Assembly: GCF_003260995.1 (NCBI RefSeq)
Contig: NZ_CP030040.1
Location: 540,979-604,978, forward strand
Direction: 5' to 3'
Source of the DNA: Acetobacterium sp. KB-1
GTDB lineage: Bacteria; Bacillota; Clostridia; Eubacteriales; Eubacteriaceae
DNA: 64,000 nucleotides
Positions within the stretch are counted from its first letter, which is position 1, and the number at the start of each line of letters is the position of its first letter. Shown piece by piece: positions 9,496-17,809 of the stretch. A program made the position numbers and the translations under genes. Below the pieces are notes generated by a model that saw only the letters and a program-made list of their open reading frames with translations, was not told the DNA's origin and made no database searches.

Positions 9496-9536
9496 TTTAC
9501 AAAAGGAATAAAACGTTTACAAAAAAAGACTTTACA
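9496..9536 (+). repeat. Three spaced TTTACA hexamers
   Basis: TTTACA occurs at 9496, 9516 and 9531, the last serving as the -35 box of the 9531-9558 promoter. The first two are exactly 20 bp apart. They could be stacked -35 elements or an activator/operator array; the spacing is seen, the role is a guess. Confidence 0.35.
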
Positions 9537-9558
9537 TTTAAAAAAAACGTGCTATAAT
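9531..9558 (+). promoter_or_regulatory. Strong promoter of the non-coding transcript
   Basis: -35 TTTACA (9531-9536) and -10 TATAAT (9553-9558) with a 16-bp spacer, in an A-rich context. Predicted transcription start is near 9565. No coding sequence of normal size follows for 700 bp. Confidence 0.75.
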
Positions 9559-9564
9559 TTAGCT

Positions 9565-10177
9565 AAATCAAAGATCAACTCAATCCTTTTCCAGATTGAC
9601 TGAGACGGTCATTGAAAAGTAAATAAACCTTAACTGCAGATAAGATTAAAGGAAGCCGGCAATCTGTTAGAAAAAAATTCTAACACGATACCGATCGCTT
9701 AGTTAAATTTTATCGATTGTTACCTCCGCATCTGCAACAGTTCTCGAATTTTATCTGAGTAGATTGCAGACAATTATTGTGTGATTGATTGGAGATCGGT
9801 ATTTACATTATGGAAAAAAGCATCACGTATTTATATCAAGTTTTAATGATGGTACGAAATTGATGTGGCCATAAATACAAATAATAGATCAAAGATAAGT
9901 AATCCTCAAAATAGGAGATCACAATCAGCGTAAAAAAATAAGAAAAAACTGGAAAGCAACCTTAAAAAAGGTTAGATTAACAATCTCCAAATAATTCTAA
10001 TTTTCTGGTTTCCAAGGTAAATGGAAGAAGTTTTCAAGTTAAGTGTTTGTTACTTTGAAAAGTGAAAGAGAAGGTTTTTGCTAAATAGAAAGGGGTGAGT
10101 CCAAAAGGAATGACATCAGAAATTGAAAGCTGAAGCCGGTTCTGCATCGTGATGCGGGATCGGCTTCAGCGTTTTTT
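9565..10177 (+). ncRNA. Candidate large structured non-coding RNA (unidentified)
   Basis: Stretch of about 610 nt between a good promoter and a strong terminator, without an open frame longer than a few dozen codons. Complementary arms seen: TGTTAGAA/TTCTAACA (9665-9672, 9678-9685), ATACCGATC/GATCGGTAT (9688-9696, 9794-9802) enclosing TCTGCAA/TTGCAGA (9731-9737, 9764-9770), then AACCTT/AAGGTT (9958-9963, 9968-9973), AGATT/AATCT (9974-9978, 9982-9986) enclosed by GGAAA/TTTCC (9951-9955, 10009-10013). A 17-codon frame at 9810 is the only small peptide candidate. I do not recognise 6S, tmRNA, RNase P or a known riboswitch. Alternative: a long 5' leader of ndk with a terminator, or an accumulation of chance hairpins. 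Confidence 0.5.
10129..10177 (+). terminator. Strong terminator of the 9.6-10.2 kb transcript
   Basis: GCTGAAGCCG (10129-10138) pairs perfectly with CGGCTTCAGC (10161-10170), an inner GCATC/GATGC stem extends it, and TTTTTT follows at 10172-10177. Confidence 0.9.
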
Positions 10178-10279
10178 GTATTTGTTTGACTTTTTTATGT
10201 CAGAACAATTGTTTAGCTTACCCAATACCTGTAAAAGATCAGTATAATAAATAGTAAATATGGAAAGTGAGGATTACTG

Positions 10280-10771
10280 ATGAAAACATACGCTTTGATT
10301 ATTATGAAACCAGACGCGTTGGAAGCAGAATTAGTGGAACCGATTATTCAACGATTTATTGAGAAGGGATTCCTGATTGAGATGATCGGATTTAAGAGCG
10401 CTGATGAAAAATCAATCTTAACACATTATGCCCATGTCGTTGAAAAACTTGGCGAATCCTTTAAAAAAATGGCCATCGCAGCGTTTGTGGGTAAACCAAT
10501 GGTTCCGATTATTCTCAGTCAGGACGGCGAAAATGCGATTGCCAATTCTCGGGAATTAACCGGTGCTACTGATCCGACCAAAGCTGTACCAGGAACGATC
10601 CGCGGCGATCTGGGAACTGATTCCTTTGAAAACGCCGATCGGGAAGGTCGGTGCTGCTACAACCTAATTCACTGTAGCGACTCAATGGAATCCTTGTTAA
10701 TTGAAATGAAACTTTGGTTTGGGCCTAAAACCTATGAAATATTTGCGCCTATGATCAGCTCAAAAATATAA
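10280..10771 (+). CDS. ndk: Nucleoside diphosphate kinase
   Basis: 163 residues, slightly longer than the usual 135-150. Family marks are MKPDALEAELVEPII at the N-terminus, the PGTIRGDLGTDSFENA segment (GTIRGD, nucleotide binding) and the active-site histidine in CYNLIHCSDSMES, where the family norm is N-x-I-H-G-S-D-S. Transfers the gamma phosphate between nucleoside triphosphates and diphosphates in the cytosol. GTGAGG lies 8 bp upstream of the ATG and a TATAAT at 10243-10248 may be its -10. The glycine after the active-site histidine is replaced by cysteine, a mild divergence. Confidence 0.9.
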   Translation: MKTYALIIMKPDALEAELVEPIIQRFIEKGFLIEMIGFKSADEKSILTHYAHVVEKLGESFKKMAIAAFVGKPMVPIILSQDGENAIANSRELTGATDPTKAVPGTIRGDLGTDSFENADREGRCCYNLIHCSDSMESLLIEMKLWFGPKTYEIFAPMISSKI

Positions 10772-10919
10772 GAAGACTTAATAAAGCTGTTGAAGCATGA
10801 TCTGACAATTCACGGTTTGGTTAAAATATTTACGAAAAATGAGAAAATTTACCTATTGTACCAGATCCGATCAGTTGATAGTAAATACTTGTCATTAACT
10901 CGTTTATGTTAATTTAGTC

Positions 10920-10948
10920 TTGTGAAGTAAAAAAAATAGTGATAAAAT
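10920..10948 (+). promoter_or_regulatory. Promoter of the alanine symporter gene
   Basis: TTGTGA (10920-10925) and TAAAAT (10943-10948) with a 17-bp spacer, 30 bp ahead of the ATG at 10978 with its AAGGGGG site. Confidence 0.6.
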
Positions 10949-10977
10949 AATCCCATTATATTTTTAAGGGGGTTAAG

Positions 10978-12393
10978 ATGAATTTTTCGGAAATTATTGC
11001 AGCAGTCAACAATTTTGTTTGGGGACCTGTAATGCTGGCATTACTCATGGGAACCGGGATATTTTTAACAATTCGGTTAAAGTTTTTGCCATGGCGGAAT
11101 CTCGGTTATGCGCTAAAATCGGTTTTTGCCAAGCAGGACCCGACAAAAAAAGAATCGAGTGGTGATATTTCACCCTTCCAGTCTTTAATGACAGCTTTGG
11201 CGGCAACCATTGGAACAGGTAATATTGTTGGTGTAGCAACTGCAATGGTCCTTGGTGGACCCGGCGCCTTGGTTTGGATGTGGATCAGTGCATTATTTGG
11301 TCTTTCAACTAAATATGGTGAAAGTGTATTGGCGGTTAAGTACCGCGAAACGAATAGTGAAGGTGAAATGGCTGGCGGACCAATGTATGCGATGAAAAAC
11401 GGCTTTAAGAATAAGACGATCGGATCGATTCTGGCGGTGTTGTTCTCAGTTTTCGCAGTAATTGCTTCTTTTGGTATCGGTAACATGACCCAGGCAAACT
11501 CCATTTCAAGTGCAGTTTTGGGAACCTTTGGCATTCCAACCTGGATTACAGGTGCAGTGATCACCATTCTGGCAATTATTGTTCTATTAGGTGGGATTAA
11601 AAGTATTGGTCGGGTTTGTGGCGTAATCGTACCATTTATGGCGGTTTTCTATTTTGTTGCAGGTATACTAGTTATTATTATTAATTTTGGAAATATTCCT
11701 GCAGGTATTGCTCAGATCTTTACCATGGCCTTTTCACCTATGGCTATGGCTGGTGGTGTAGGCGGAACCGTAATCGCCAGCATGCTCAGCGCGATGCGTT
11801 GGGGAGTCGCCCGAGGCGTATTCTCAAATGAAGCCGGATTAGGTTCTGCTCCAATTGCAGCCGCCGCAGCAAAAACGGATCATCCGTCTCGGCAAGGTTA
11901 TATCAATATGACCGGGACATTCTTTGATACCCTGGTAGTTTGTACGGTTACTGGATTGGTCATCGCCTCTTCAGGGGCACTGGGAACCATGACTGAAGCA
12001 GGCGAACTACTCAGTGGAGCGGCATTGACCATTGCTTCATTTGAATCTGCTCTAGGACCTATCGGAGGATATATTGTCACCATTGGTATAATGCTGTTTG
12101 CTTTTTCAACAATTTTAGGTTGGGAATATTATGGCGAAAAATCACTGGAGTATTTAATAAAGGCTCCGATAGCGGTAAAAGCTTATCGCTTATTATTTAG
12201 TTTAGTAGCTTTTGTAGGCGCAACCACAGCATTGCAAATAGTTTGGGACTTTTCAGATACGATGAATGGCTTGATGGCTATTCCGAATCTAATCTCACTG
12301 CTTGTTTTAAGTAGCGTCATCGCCAAAGAGTGTTTTGATTATGAAGAAAAAATAATCAAGCCAGAGCGTGAATTAAGAAAAGCTGGAAAATAA
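10978..12393 (+). CDS. Na+:alanine/glycine symporter, AGCS family
   Basis: 471 residues, about 11 membrane helices. GTGNIVGVATAMVLGGPGALVWMW (about 79-102) carries the AGCS substrate/Na+ site signature, and MRWGVARGVFSNEAGLGSAPIAAAAA (mid-protein) is the second family hallmark. Imports alanine or glycine with sodium, or protons, at the cytoplasmic membrane. Monocistronic with its own promoter and a terminator shared with the convergent sortase gene. Quoted stretches are parts of longer conserved blocks. Confidence 0.9.
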   Translation: MNFSEIIAAVNNFVWGPVMLALLMGTGIFLTIRLKFLPWRNLGYALKSVFAKQDPTKKESSGDISPFQSLMTALAATIGTGNIVGVATAMVLGGPGALVWMWISALFGLSTKYGESVLAVKYRETNSEGEMAGGPMYAMKNGFKNKTIGSILAVLFSVFAVIASFGIGNMTQANSISSAVLGTFGIPTWITGAVITILAIIVLLGGIKSIGRVCGVIVPFMAVFYFVAGILVIIINFGNIPAGIAQIFTMAFSPMAMAGGVGGTVIASMLSAMRWGVARGVFSNEAGLGSAPIAAAAAKTDHPSRQGYINMTGTFFDTLVVCTVTGLVIASSGALGTMTEAGELLSGAALTIASFESALGPIGGYIVTIGIMLFAFSTILGWEYYGEKSLEYLIKAPIAVKAYRLLFSLVAFVGATTALQIVWDFSDTMNGLMAIPNLISLLVLSSVIAKECFDYEEKIIKPERELRKAGK

Positions 12394-12425
12394 GCTACCG
12401 TAGGTTTTAAATAGTTGATTATTAT

Positions 12426-12478
12426 AAAGTGTCCGCTGTCAAAACATTACAATCGATGTTGTAATTAGCGGACACTTT
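12426..12478. terminator. Bidirectional terminator between agcS and srtB
   Basis: AAAGTGTCCGCT and AGCGGACACTTT form a perfect stem around a long loop, with T-rich tails on both strands, between two convergent genes. Confidence 0.8.
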
Positions 12479-12480
12479 TA

Positions 12481-13191
12481 TTATTTTACCTTACGGGCAT
12501 GAACTGCAAATCGGGCATCATCGAAGGTATAAATGCAGGTGGAAAGAGTTAATACTTCATCATCGGGATCAAGAGTCACTCCGGTATCATACAGGGATCT
12601 CGCCTTTAGTCGATTCATGTAGTCTATGAACTCACCATCGGTTATAAATTCTGGCTGTCGATAGTCGTAGTCAGCTTTAGTAATATAAATCGAGAAGATT
12701 TCCCAATCACCGGGATGACCAGGTTGATCAAACTGTATCACCGGATGGAGCTTTAAGTAGGCTTGATCCTGATAGTTCCACAAACTGCCAAACATCGATT
12801 CATCAGACATATAATGACCATAGAGAACGTGATTCCGGGTAGTGGTAGTATTACACAGGTAATCCCGGAAAACTGCACCTTCAAAGGACTCTTCCTGCAA
12901 GTAATTATGGGATAGATAGTAATCATTGTTATCGGTCTGAACGACCGGGTACTCCAAAGGGGTTCCTTCGATTTGAACCCAACCGATCGTATCAGGATTG
13001 AGTGCAAGTAAGGCGTTAAAATCAATCCGGTCGGCGATTTCAGTGTGATTTTCTTTAGCAACAGCAATGATTTTATCCTTTTGCACGGTCTGATTGATCT
13101 TTGGATAAAAATTATAAATAGTGAATCCGATCGCCAATGCGATTAATAAAAAAACAGCAACAATCTTTATTTTAGACATGCTTTTTTGCAA
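12481..13191 (-). CDS. srtB: Class B sortase
   Basis: 236 residues: an N-terminal signal anchor (about 8-26) and a sortase domain with catalytic His126 (HVLYGHYMSDESMFG), Cys219 in TLSTC and Arg227 in DDARF. These are class B features. It joins sorting-signal proteins to peptidoglycan or builds pili outside the membrane. No protein with an NPQTN- or LPXTG-like tail is encoded in this window, so the substrate lies elsewhere. Start is TTG 13191, nine bases after AGGAGG at 13201-13206; the ATG four codons on is too far from that site. Confidence 0.88.
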   Translation of the reverse strand: MQKSMSKIKIVAVFLLIALAIGFTIYNFYPKINQTVQKDKIIAVAKENHTEIADRIDFNALLALNPDTIGWVQIEGTPLEYPVVQTDNNDYYLSHNYLQEESFEGAVFRDYLCNTTTTRNHVLYGHYMSDESMFGSLWNYQDQAYLKLHPVIQFDQPGHPGDWEIFSIYITKADYDYRQPEFITDGEFIDYMNRLKARSLYDTGVTLDPDDEVLTLSTCIYTFDDARFAVHARKVK

Positions 13192-13319
13192 TTTTATTTT
13201 CCTCCTCTAGTTGTTTTGTATCAATTATACCCAATTTTACTGAAAAACCTCCAAATAAATAAAAATAGTTGAGTGGATTGATCAATTATGCAAAACAGCT
13301 TGTATTCTAATTATTTTGT

Positions 13320-13348
13320 TTGACTTTTGGAGCTTGCCATGTTATTAT
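13320..13348 (+). promoter_or_regulatory. Promoter of the rplU operon
   Basis: TTGACT (13320-13325) and TATTAT (13343-13348) separated by 17 bp, directly ahead of the L21 leader. Confidence 0.65.
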
Positions 13349-13351
13349 TTA

Positions 13352-13428
13352 TAAAGTTATGTAGCCGCACACACAAGGTTTTAAGTCGAAAGCACCTTTT
13401 GTGGCGAGTCTGGTATGAGGAGGTGTAG
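13352..13428 (+). promoter_or_regulatory. Ribosomal protein L21 leader RNA
   Basis: The stretch from GTAGCCGCACACACAAGG through AAAGCACCTT to GGCGAGTCTGGTATGAGG matches my memory of the Firmicute L21 leader, a structured 5' UTR element bound by its own product or ribosomal proteins. It ends in the AGGAGGTG ribosome-binding site of rplU. Confidence 0.75.
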
Positions 13429-13432
13429 AATC

Positions 13433-13750
13433 ATGTATGCAATTATTAAAACAGGTGGTAAACAATACCGCGTTCAAGAAAATGATGTTATTCATATTGA
13501 GAAAATCAAATTAACTGAAGAAGATGTAAAAGAAATTACTTTTACTGAAGTTTTAGCAGTCAACAAAGATGGTGAAATGATCATTGGTACCCCAATGATT
13601 GAAAATGCTGTTGTTAAAGCTGAAATTTTAGAAGTTGCAAAAGGACCTAAGGTTATTATTTACAAGTATAAATCTAAAAAAGATTATCGTAAAAAACAAG
13701 GTCATCGACAACCATTCATGAAAGTTAAAATTACTGGCATCCAAGCGTAG
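13433..13750 (+). CDS. rplU: 50S ribosomal protein L21
   Basis: 105 residues starting MYAIIKTGGKQYRVQ, the canonical L21 opening, ending in the basic KKDYRKKQGHRQPFMKVKI region that contacts 23S rRNA. Start ATG 13433 follows GAGGAGGTG; an in-frame ATG at 13415 would place that site inside the gene. First gene of the rplU-prp-rpmA operon. Confidence 0.95.
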   Translation: MYAIIKTGGKQYRVQENDVIHIEKIKLTEEDVKEITFTEVLAVNKDGEMIIGTPMIENAVVKAEILEVAKGPKVIIYKYKSKKDYRKKQGHRQPFMKVKITGIQA

Positions 13751-13756
13751 GCGTTT

Positions 13757-14083
13757 ATGATTTCAGTAAAGATTCAAGGTAAGAAAAAAATAGCACAAGA
13801 AATAATCGTATCTGGTCATGCCGGTTTTGCTGATCATGGCGAAGATCTCGTTTGTGCTGCTGTATCGGTATTAACCATCAGCATCTTAAACGGACTTACC
13901 GAAATTCTTGGTCGGAAAGATCTCGGCGAAGTGGTAGAAGAAGGCTATGTCCGCTTTATCATTCCCGAAATCACAGATGAATCAATGAAGATGAAAACAG
14001 ATACACTCATTTCGACCTATCTCCTGGGAATCCGGGGGATTAAGGAAGCTTATGGAGATTATATCCAGTTTGAAGAACAATAA
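13757..14083 (+). CDS. prp: Ribosomal-processing cysteine protease Prp
   Basis: 108 residues. The catalytic pair is visible as His21 (VSGHAGFA) and Cys33 (EDLVCAAVSVL). Prp removes the N-terminal extension of ribosomal protein L27 in Firmicutes and some other phyla. The substrate gene is next door: rpmA at 14100 encodes an L27 with exactly such an extension. Six bp separate it from rplU and 16 bp from rpmA, the standard order. Confidence 0.93.
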   Translation: MISVKIQGKKKIAQEIIVSGHAGFADHGEDLVCAAVSVLTISILNGLTEILGRKDLGEVVEEGYVRFIIPEITDESMKMKTDTLISTYLLGIRGIKEAYGDYIQFEEQ

Positions 14084-14099
14084 ATAGGAGGTGAACAAC

Positions 14100-14387
14100 A
14101 TGTTAAAAATGAACCTTCAACTATTCGCCCATAAAAAAGGGGTTGGTAGTTCAAGAAATGGTCGTGACAGTGAAGCCAAACGTCTTGGAGTCAAAAGAGG
14201 AGACGGTCAATTCGTGCTAGCAGGGAATATTCTTGTTCGTCAAAGAGGAACAAAAATTCACCCTGGTACTAACGTTGGAAAAGGCGGAGATGATACATTA
14301 TTCGCATTAGAAGATGGCATCGTACGTTTTGAAAGAAAAGGCAGAGATAAAAAACAAGTAAGTATTTATCCTCGGGAAGCCATCTAG
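14100..14387 (+). CDS. rpmA: 50S ribosomal protein L27 with cleavable leader
   Basis: 95 residues. The N-terminus [18 protein letters not shown] has the Prp recognition sequence; cleavage after the phenylalanine yields mature AHKKGVGSS, whose N-terminus reaches the peptidyl-transferase centre. Start ATG 14100 lies seven bases after AGGAGG at 14087-14092; a GTG at 14091 overlaps that site. Followed by a strong terminator. Confidence 0.95.
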   Translation: MLKMNLQLFAHKKGVGSSRNGRDSEAKRLGVKRGDGQFVLAGNILVRQRGTKIHPGTNVGKGGDDTLFALEDGIVRFERKGRDKKQVSIYPREAI

Positions 14388-14415
14388 TTTTCCAGTGACA
14401 AAATAATACATCCAT

Positions 14416-14461
14416 AAAACCTCTTATGCTCGTTTTTACAAGATAAGAGGTTTTATTTTTT
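14416..14461 (+). terminator. Terminator after rpmA
   Basis: AAAACCTCTTAT (14416-14427) pairs with ATAAGAGGTTTT (14443-14454), followed by a T-rich tail. Confidence 0.85.
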
Positions 14462-14499
14462 GTTGTTTGGGTAGATACCATAAAAAAAGCGAGGTAGCA

Positions 14500-15783
14500 A
14501 TGTTTGTAGATAAAGCAGAGATTATTCTAAAGGCCGGCAACGGCGGACATGGCGGCATGAGTTTTCGCCGCGAAAAATATGTTCCCAATGGTGGTCCAGA
14601 CGGTGGTAACGGAGGGCATGGCGGCAATATTTTATTTATGGCTGATAATGGTTTTCGGACCCTGATGGAATTTAAATATAAAAGAAAACACAAAGCAGAA
14701 AATGGCGAAAACGGAACCGGTTGTCGGTCTACCGGTAAAACCGGAGAAGATCTGATTATCAAAGTACCAGTGGGAACCATTATTAAAGATAAAGATACCG
14801 GACGAATCATCTGCGATCTTTCAGAACATGGACAAAAATACCGGGTCGCCGAAGGCGGCCGGGGTGGTCGGGGAAACATGAACTTTGCCACCGCCACCAG
14901 ACAGGCACCTCGTTTTGCCCAGGGTGGTGTCAAGGGTCAGGAACGCACCGTTATTCTTGAACTCAAGCTGCTTGCTGATGTAGGTCTGATTGGTTTTCCA
15001 AATGTCGGTAAATCAACCCTTTTATCGGTGATCACTAAAGCTAAGCCCAAGATAGCCAATTACCATTTTACCACCATCGTTCCCAATCTTGGAGTGGTTG
15101 AATGGCGAAATTTTGATCCTTTTGTGATCGCTGACATTCCCGGTTTGATCGAAGGTGCTCATGAGGGTACCGGACTGGGGGATCAGTTCCTTAGACACGT
15201 GGAACGAACCAAACTGCTGATTCATCTTCTGGACGCCTCTGGCAGTGAAGGCCGGGAGCCTTTGGATGATTTTAAAAAGATCAACTTTGAATTGGAAAAA
15301 TACAACGAAAAATTGGCAAAACGCGTTCAGATCGTGGCCTTGAACAAGGTTGATCTTCTTTTAGAACCTGAAGAAACGGATAATTTAAAGGCTGAATTGG
15401 AACAAATGGGCTATGAAGTCTTTGTCATTTCCGCAGTAACTGGTCAGGGACTCAATGAACTGTTAAGCCGAACCATAAAGTTGCTCGATGAAATTGGCGA
15501 AGTAGAGCCGATTTTTGACTTTGAACCGGAAACTGAAATCATTTTCACCCCGGACTTTAAAGAAAAACAATTCACCGTTGAAAAATTCGATCATTTATTT
15601 GTAGTTAAAGGTGCATTCGTGGAGCGACTGATTACGTCGGTTAACTTTGAAGATTTGGATTCCATAGGTTTCTTCCAGCGGGTTCTAAAAGATAAAGGCG
15701 TCTTTGAAGAATTGGAAAGAATGGGCATTCAGGATGAAGATGTGGTTCAACTCGAAGAGATCGAATTTGAGTATTTTAAATAG
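14500..15783 (+). CDS. obgE: GTPase Obg/CgtA
   Basis: 427 residues with the three Obg parts: a glycine-rich Obg fold (1-158, with many G-G-x-G-G runs), the G domain with P-loop GFPNVGKST (about 165-173), DIPGLIEGA switch II and NKVD, and a C-terminal OCT domain (about 345-427). Binds the 50S subunit and acts in ribosome assembly and stress signalling. Start ATG 14500 after GAGGT; the longer frame from TTG 14467 runs through the terminator tail and is not used. Confidence 0.95.
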   Translation: MFVDKAEIILKAGNGGHGGMSFRREKYVPNGGPDGGNGGHGGNILFMADNGFRTLMEFKYKRKHKAENGENGTGCRSTGKTGEDLIIKVPVGTIIKDKDTGRIICDLSEHGQKYRVAEGGRGGRGNMNFATATRQAPRFAQGGVKGQERTVILELKLLADVGLIGFPNVGKSTLLSVITKAKPKIANYHFTTIVPNLGVVEWRNFDPFVIADIPGLIEGAHEGTGLGDQFLRHVERTKLLIHLLDASGSEGREPLDDFKKINFELEKYNEKLAKRVQIVALNKVDLLLEPEETDNLKAELEQMGYEVFVISAVTGQGLNELLSRTIKLLDEIGEVEPIFDFEPETEIIFTPDFKEKQFTVEKFDHLFVVKGAFVERLITSVNFEDLDSIGFFQRVLKDKGVFEELERMGIQDEDVVQLEEIEFEYFK

Positions 15784-15804
15784 ATTTCCCGCATTATTAT
15801 ATGT

Positions 15805-15810
15805 TATAAT
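15805..15810 (+). promoter_or_regulatory. Extended -10 element before yhbY
   Basis: TGTTATAAT at 15802-15810 gives an extended -10 just ahead of yhbY; the -35 is weak. Confidence 0.45.
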
Positions 15811-15834
15811 AGCGTCGTAGAAAGTAGAGAAAAA

Positions 15835-16197
15835 ATGTTAACAAGTAAACAAAGAAGTTATTTAAGAAAACTTGCGATGGATATTCCCGATATCATTTTC
15901 ATCGGTAAAGATGGCATCACACCACAAGTCATCGTGCAGACCAGGGACGCCATTATTGCCCGGGAACTGATCAAGGGAAAGGTTCAAAATAATTCTCTGG
16001 AAGATGTCAATAATGTGGCCCGGGAATTAGCTGCAGCCACAAAATCCGATATTGTGTGCACCATCGGTAGTAAATTTATCCTTTATAAGAAGAATTTATT
16101 AAAAACAAAAATCGAGGTGCCTACAAAAAATCAGAAACCCATTAAACGTGTCAAGAAAAAGGCACTTAGTCCGTCGCGAAAATTCACTAATTCATAG
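15835..16197 (+). CDS. yhbY: CRM-domain RNA-binding protein YhbY
   Basis: 120 residues. The CRM fold is recognisable from LTSKQRSYLRKLAMDI and the GKDGITPQV loop (about 25-33), with SDIVCTIGSKFILYKK near the end. Associates with pre-50S particles. A lysine-rich C-terminal tail of about 25 residues is extra. Sits between obgE and nadD in the conserved Firmicute order. Confidence 0.9.
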   Translation: MLTSKQRSYLRKLAMDIPDIIFIGKDGITPQVIVQTRDAIIARELIKGKVQNNSLEDVNNVARELAAATKSDIVCTIGSKFILYKKNLLKTKIEVPTKNQKPIKRVKKKALSPSRKFTNS

Positions 16198-16213
16198 TAA
16201 GCAAAGGTTTGAG

Positions 16214-16855
16214 ATGAAGAAAAAAATCGGTCTTCTGGGAGGAAGTTTTAATCCCATCCATACGGGGCATCTACTACTGGCAGAGTCGGCTCGAGATCAA
16301 TATGAATTGGATAAGGTGTTGTTTATTCCTACCGGGAATAACCCATTTAAGTTATCTCAAGACGAAATTGCCAGAAAGCACCGACTTAAAATGGTCGAAC
16401 TGGCAATCGCAGGCAATGACAGTTTTGAAATTTTGACCCATGAAATTGATCAGAGTGGTATCACCTATACGATTGATACCATCAATACCATTAAAGAAAT
16501 TTATCCGGACTGTGATTTTTATTTTATTGCCGGTGCCGATTTAATGTTTGAAATCACCTTATGGAAGGGTGCCCCGGAATTATTAAAGTCGGTGAAGTTT
16601 ATCACGACATTCCGTCCGGGTTATAGTCACGATCGGCTGGATATGCGGATCAAAGAGCTACAGGAGATTTACGGGGCGTCTATTTTCAAGCTGTATGCCA
16701 CCGAAATGGACATTGCCTCTTCTGATATCCGGGCACGAATTAAAAATGGATACTCCATTCGTTATTTACTTCCTGACGCGGTGGAAGCCTATATTCATGA
16801 GTATCACCTTTACTTGCCGAATGTGTCTATTGAGGATAGCAATGAATTGGACTGA
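16214..16855 (+). CDS. nadD: Nicotinate-nucleotide adenylyltransferase
   Basis: 213 residues. The nucleotidyltransferase signature GGSFNPIHTGHLLLAE (about 9-24) contains the HxGH motif, and the C-terminal ASSDIRARIKNG contains the ISSTxIR-type motif. Converts nicotinate mononucleotide plus ATP to deamido-NAD. Start ATG 16214 preceded by weak site GGTTTGAG; the longer frame overlaps yhbY and is unsupported. Overlaps yqeK by 14 bp. Confidence 0.93.
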   Translation: MKKKIGLLGGSFNPIHTGHLLLAESARDQYELDKVLFIPTGNNPFKLSQDEIARKHRLKMVELAIAGNDSFEILTHEIDQSGITYTIDTINTIKEIYPDCDFYFIAGADLMFEITLWKGAPELLKSVKFITTFRPGYSHDRLDMRIKELQEIYGASIFKLYATEMDIASSDIRARIKNGYSIRYLLPDAVEAYIHEYHLYLPNVSIEDSNELD

Positions 16856-17438
16856 TATCGAAGAAGATTTAAAAAGAATTCTAACTCCTAAACGCTTCAC
16901 ACACACACAAAACGTGGTTGAGGCGGCTGAGAAACTGGCTCATAACTTTGGCTGTGATCAAGACCAGGCCAGGTTGGCAGCGTTGCTGCATGACTGTGCT
17001 AAGAATCTGACAGATGAACAGCAGCTTGACTGCGCCAAACGGCATCAGATTAAAATCGATCGTGTGAGTCGAAATGATCCCCAGCTACTTCATGGCCCAG
17101 TGGGTGCGGTCCTTGCTAAAGAGCGTTACGGTATCAACGATACCGCAATTCAAAATGCCATAGATTGTCACACTACTGGTTGCAAGAATATGAGCACACT
17201 GGATAAGATTATTTATCTGGCCGATTATATTGAAAAAGACCGTACTTTTCCAGGCGTTGAGACCATTCGACAAATGGCAGATACTGATTTGGACGGGGCC
17301 ACTATTATGGCACTAACTAATTGTATCTGTCATGTGGCGCGAACAGGTGCACTACTCCATAAGCGAACCATCGATGCGCGAAACGATTTAATTATCAAAA
17401 CCATAAACTTAAAGAAAATTAAAAAAGAAAGTGAGTGA
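16842..17438 (+). CDS. yqeK: HD-domain Ap4A hydrolase YqeK
   Basis: 198 residues from ATG 16842 (GAGGA nine bases upstream). HD-superfamily metal ligands are seen in FTHTQNV (His), LLHDCAKN (HD) and later HGPVGAVLAKE and DCHTTG. YqeK enzymes split diadenosine tetraphosphate symmetrically. Position between nadD and rsfS is standard. It overlaps rsfS at the stop codon, so translation is probably coupled. Confidence 0.9.
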   Translation: MNWTDIEEDLKRILTPKRFTHTQNVVEAAEKLAHNFGCDQDQARLAALLHDCAKNLTDEQQLDCAKRHQIKIDRVSRNDPQLLHGPVGAVLAKERYGINDTAIQNAIDCHTTGCKNMSTLDKIIYLADYIEKDRTFPGVETIRQMADTDLDGATIMALTNCICHVARTGALLHKRTIDARNDLIIKTINLKKIKKESE

Positions 17439-17779
17439 TTTTTATTATTCCAGAAGAATTTGCACAAAAAATAAAAAGCTGGATTGAGGACAAAAACGGG
17501 GTGGATATTGAGGTCATTAATGTAACCGAAATGACATCCATTGCCAATTATTTTGTTATTGCCAGCGGGAGTTCTGAACGTCAGGTCAAAGCTATTGCTG
17601 ATAATATAGAGTATGAAGCTAAACAATTGGAAATATTCCCCAAAAACATCGAGGGCCAACGGGAAGGTCGCTGGATTTTACTGGATTATTATGATGTGAT
17701 CATCCATATTTTTCATGCCGAAGAACGAGAGTTTTATAACTTGGAAAAACTTTGGAAAAGCAGCCCTGTTAATCGATAA
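17435..17779 (+). CDS. rsfS: Ribosome silencing factor RsfS
   Basis: 114 residues from GTG 17435, which overlaps the yqeK stop codon. TEMTSIANYFVIASGSSERQ (about 29-48) and the EGQREGRWILLDY and HIFHAEEREFYNLEKLW segments are family hallmarks. Binds L14 and blocks subunit joining under starvation. In many Firmicutes leuS follows; here it does not. Confidence 0.93.
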   Translation: MIFIIPEEFAQKIKSWIEDKNGVDIEVINVTEMTSIANYFVIASGSSERQVKAIADNIEYEAKQLEIFPKNIEGQREGRWILLDYYDVIIHIFHAEEREFYNLEKLWKSSPVNR

Positions 17780-17809
17780 TCTGCGTCTCATGCAATCAAC
17801 TTGATTGAT

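Noticed and set aside
9565-10177. OLE RNA, 6S RNA, tmRNA or RNase P assignment for the large RNA
   Set aside because: No motif of these RNAs was recognised (no ANALAA-type tag, no GAGGAAAGTCC) and neighbouring genes do not match OLE context; length alone is not evidence.
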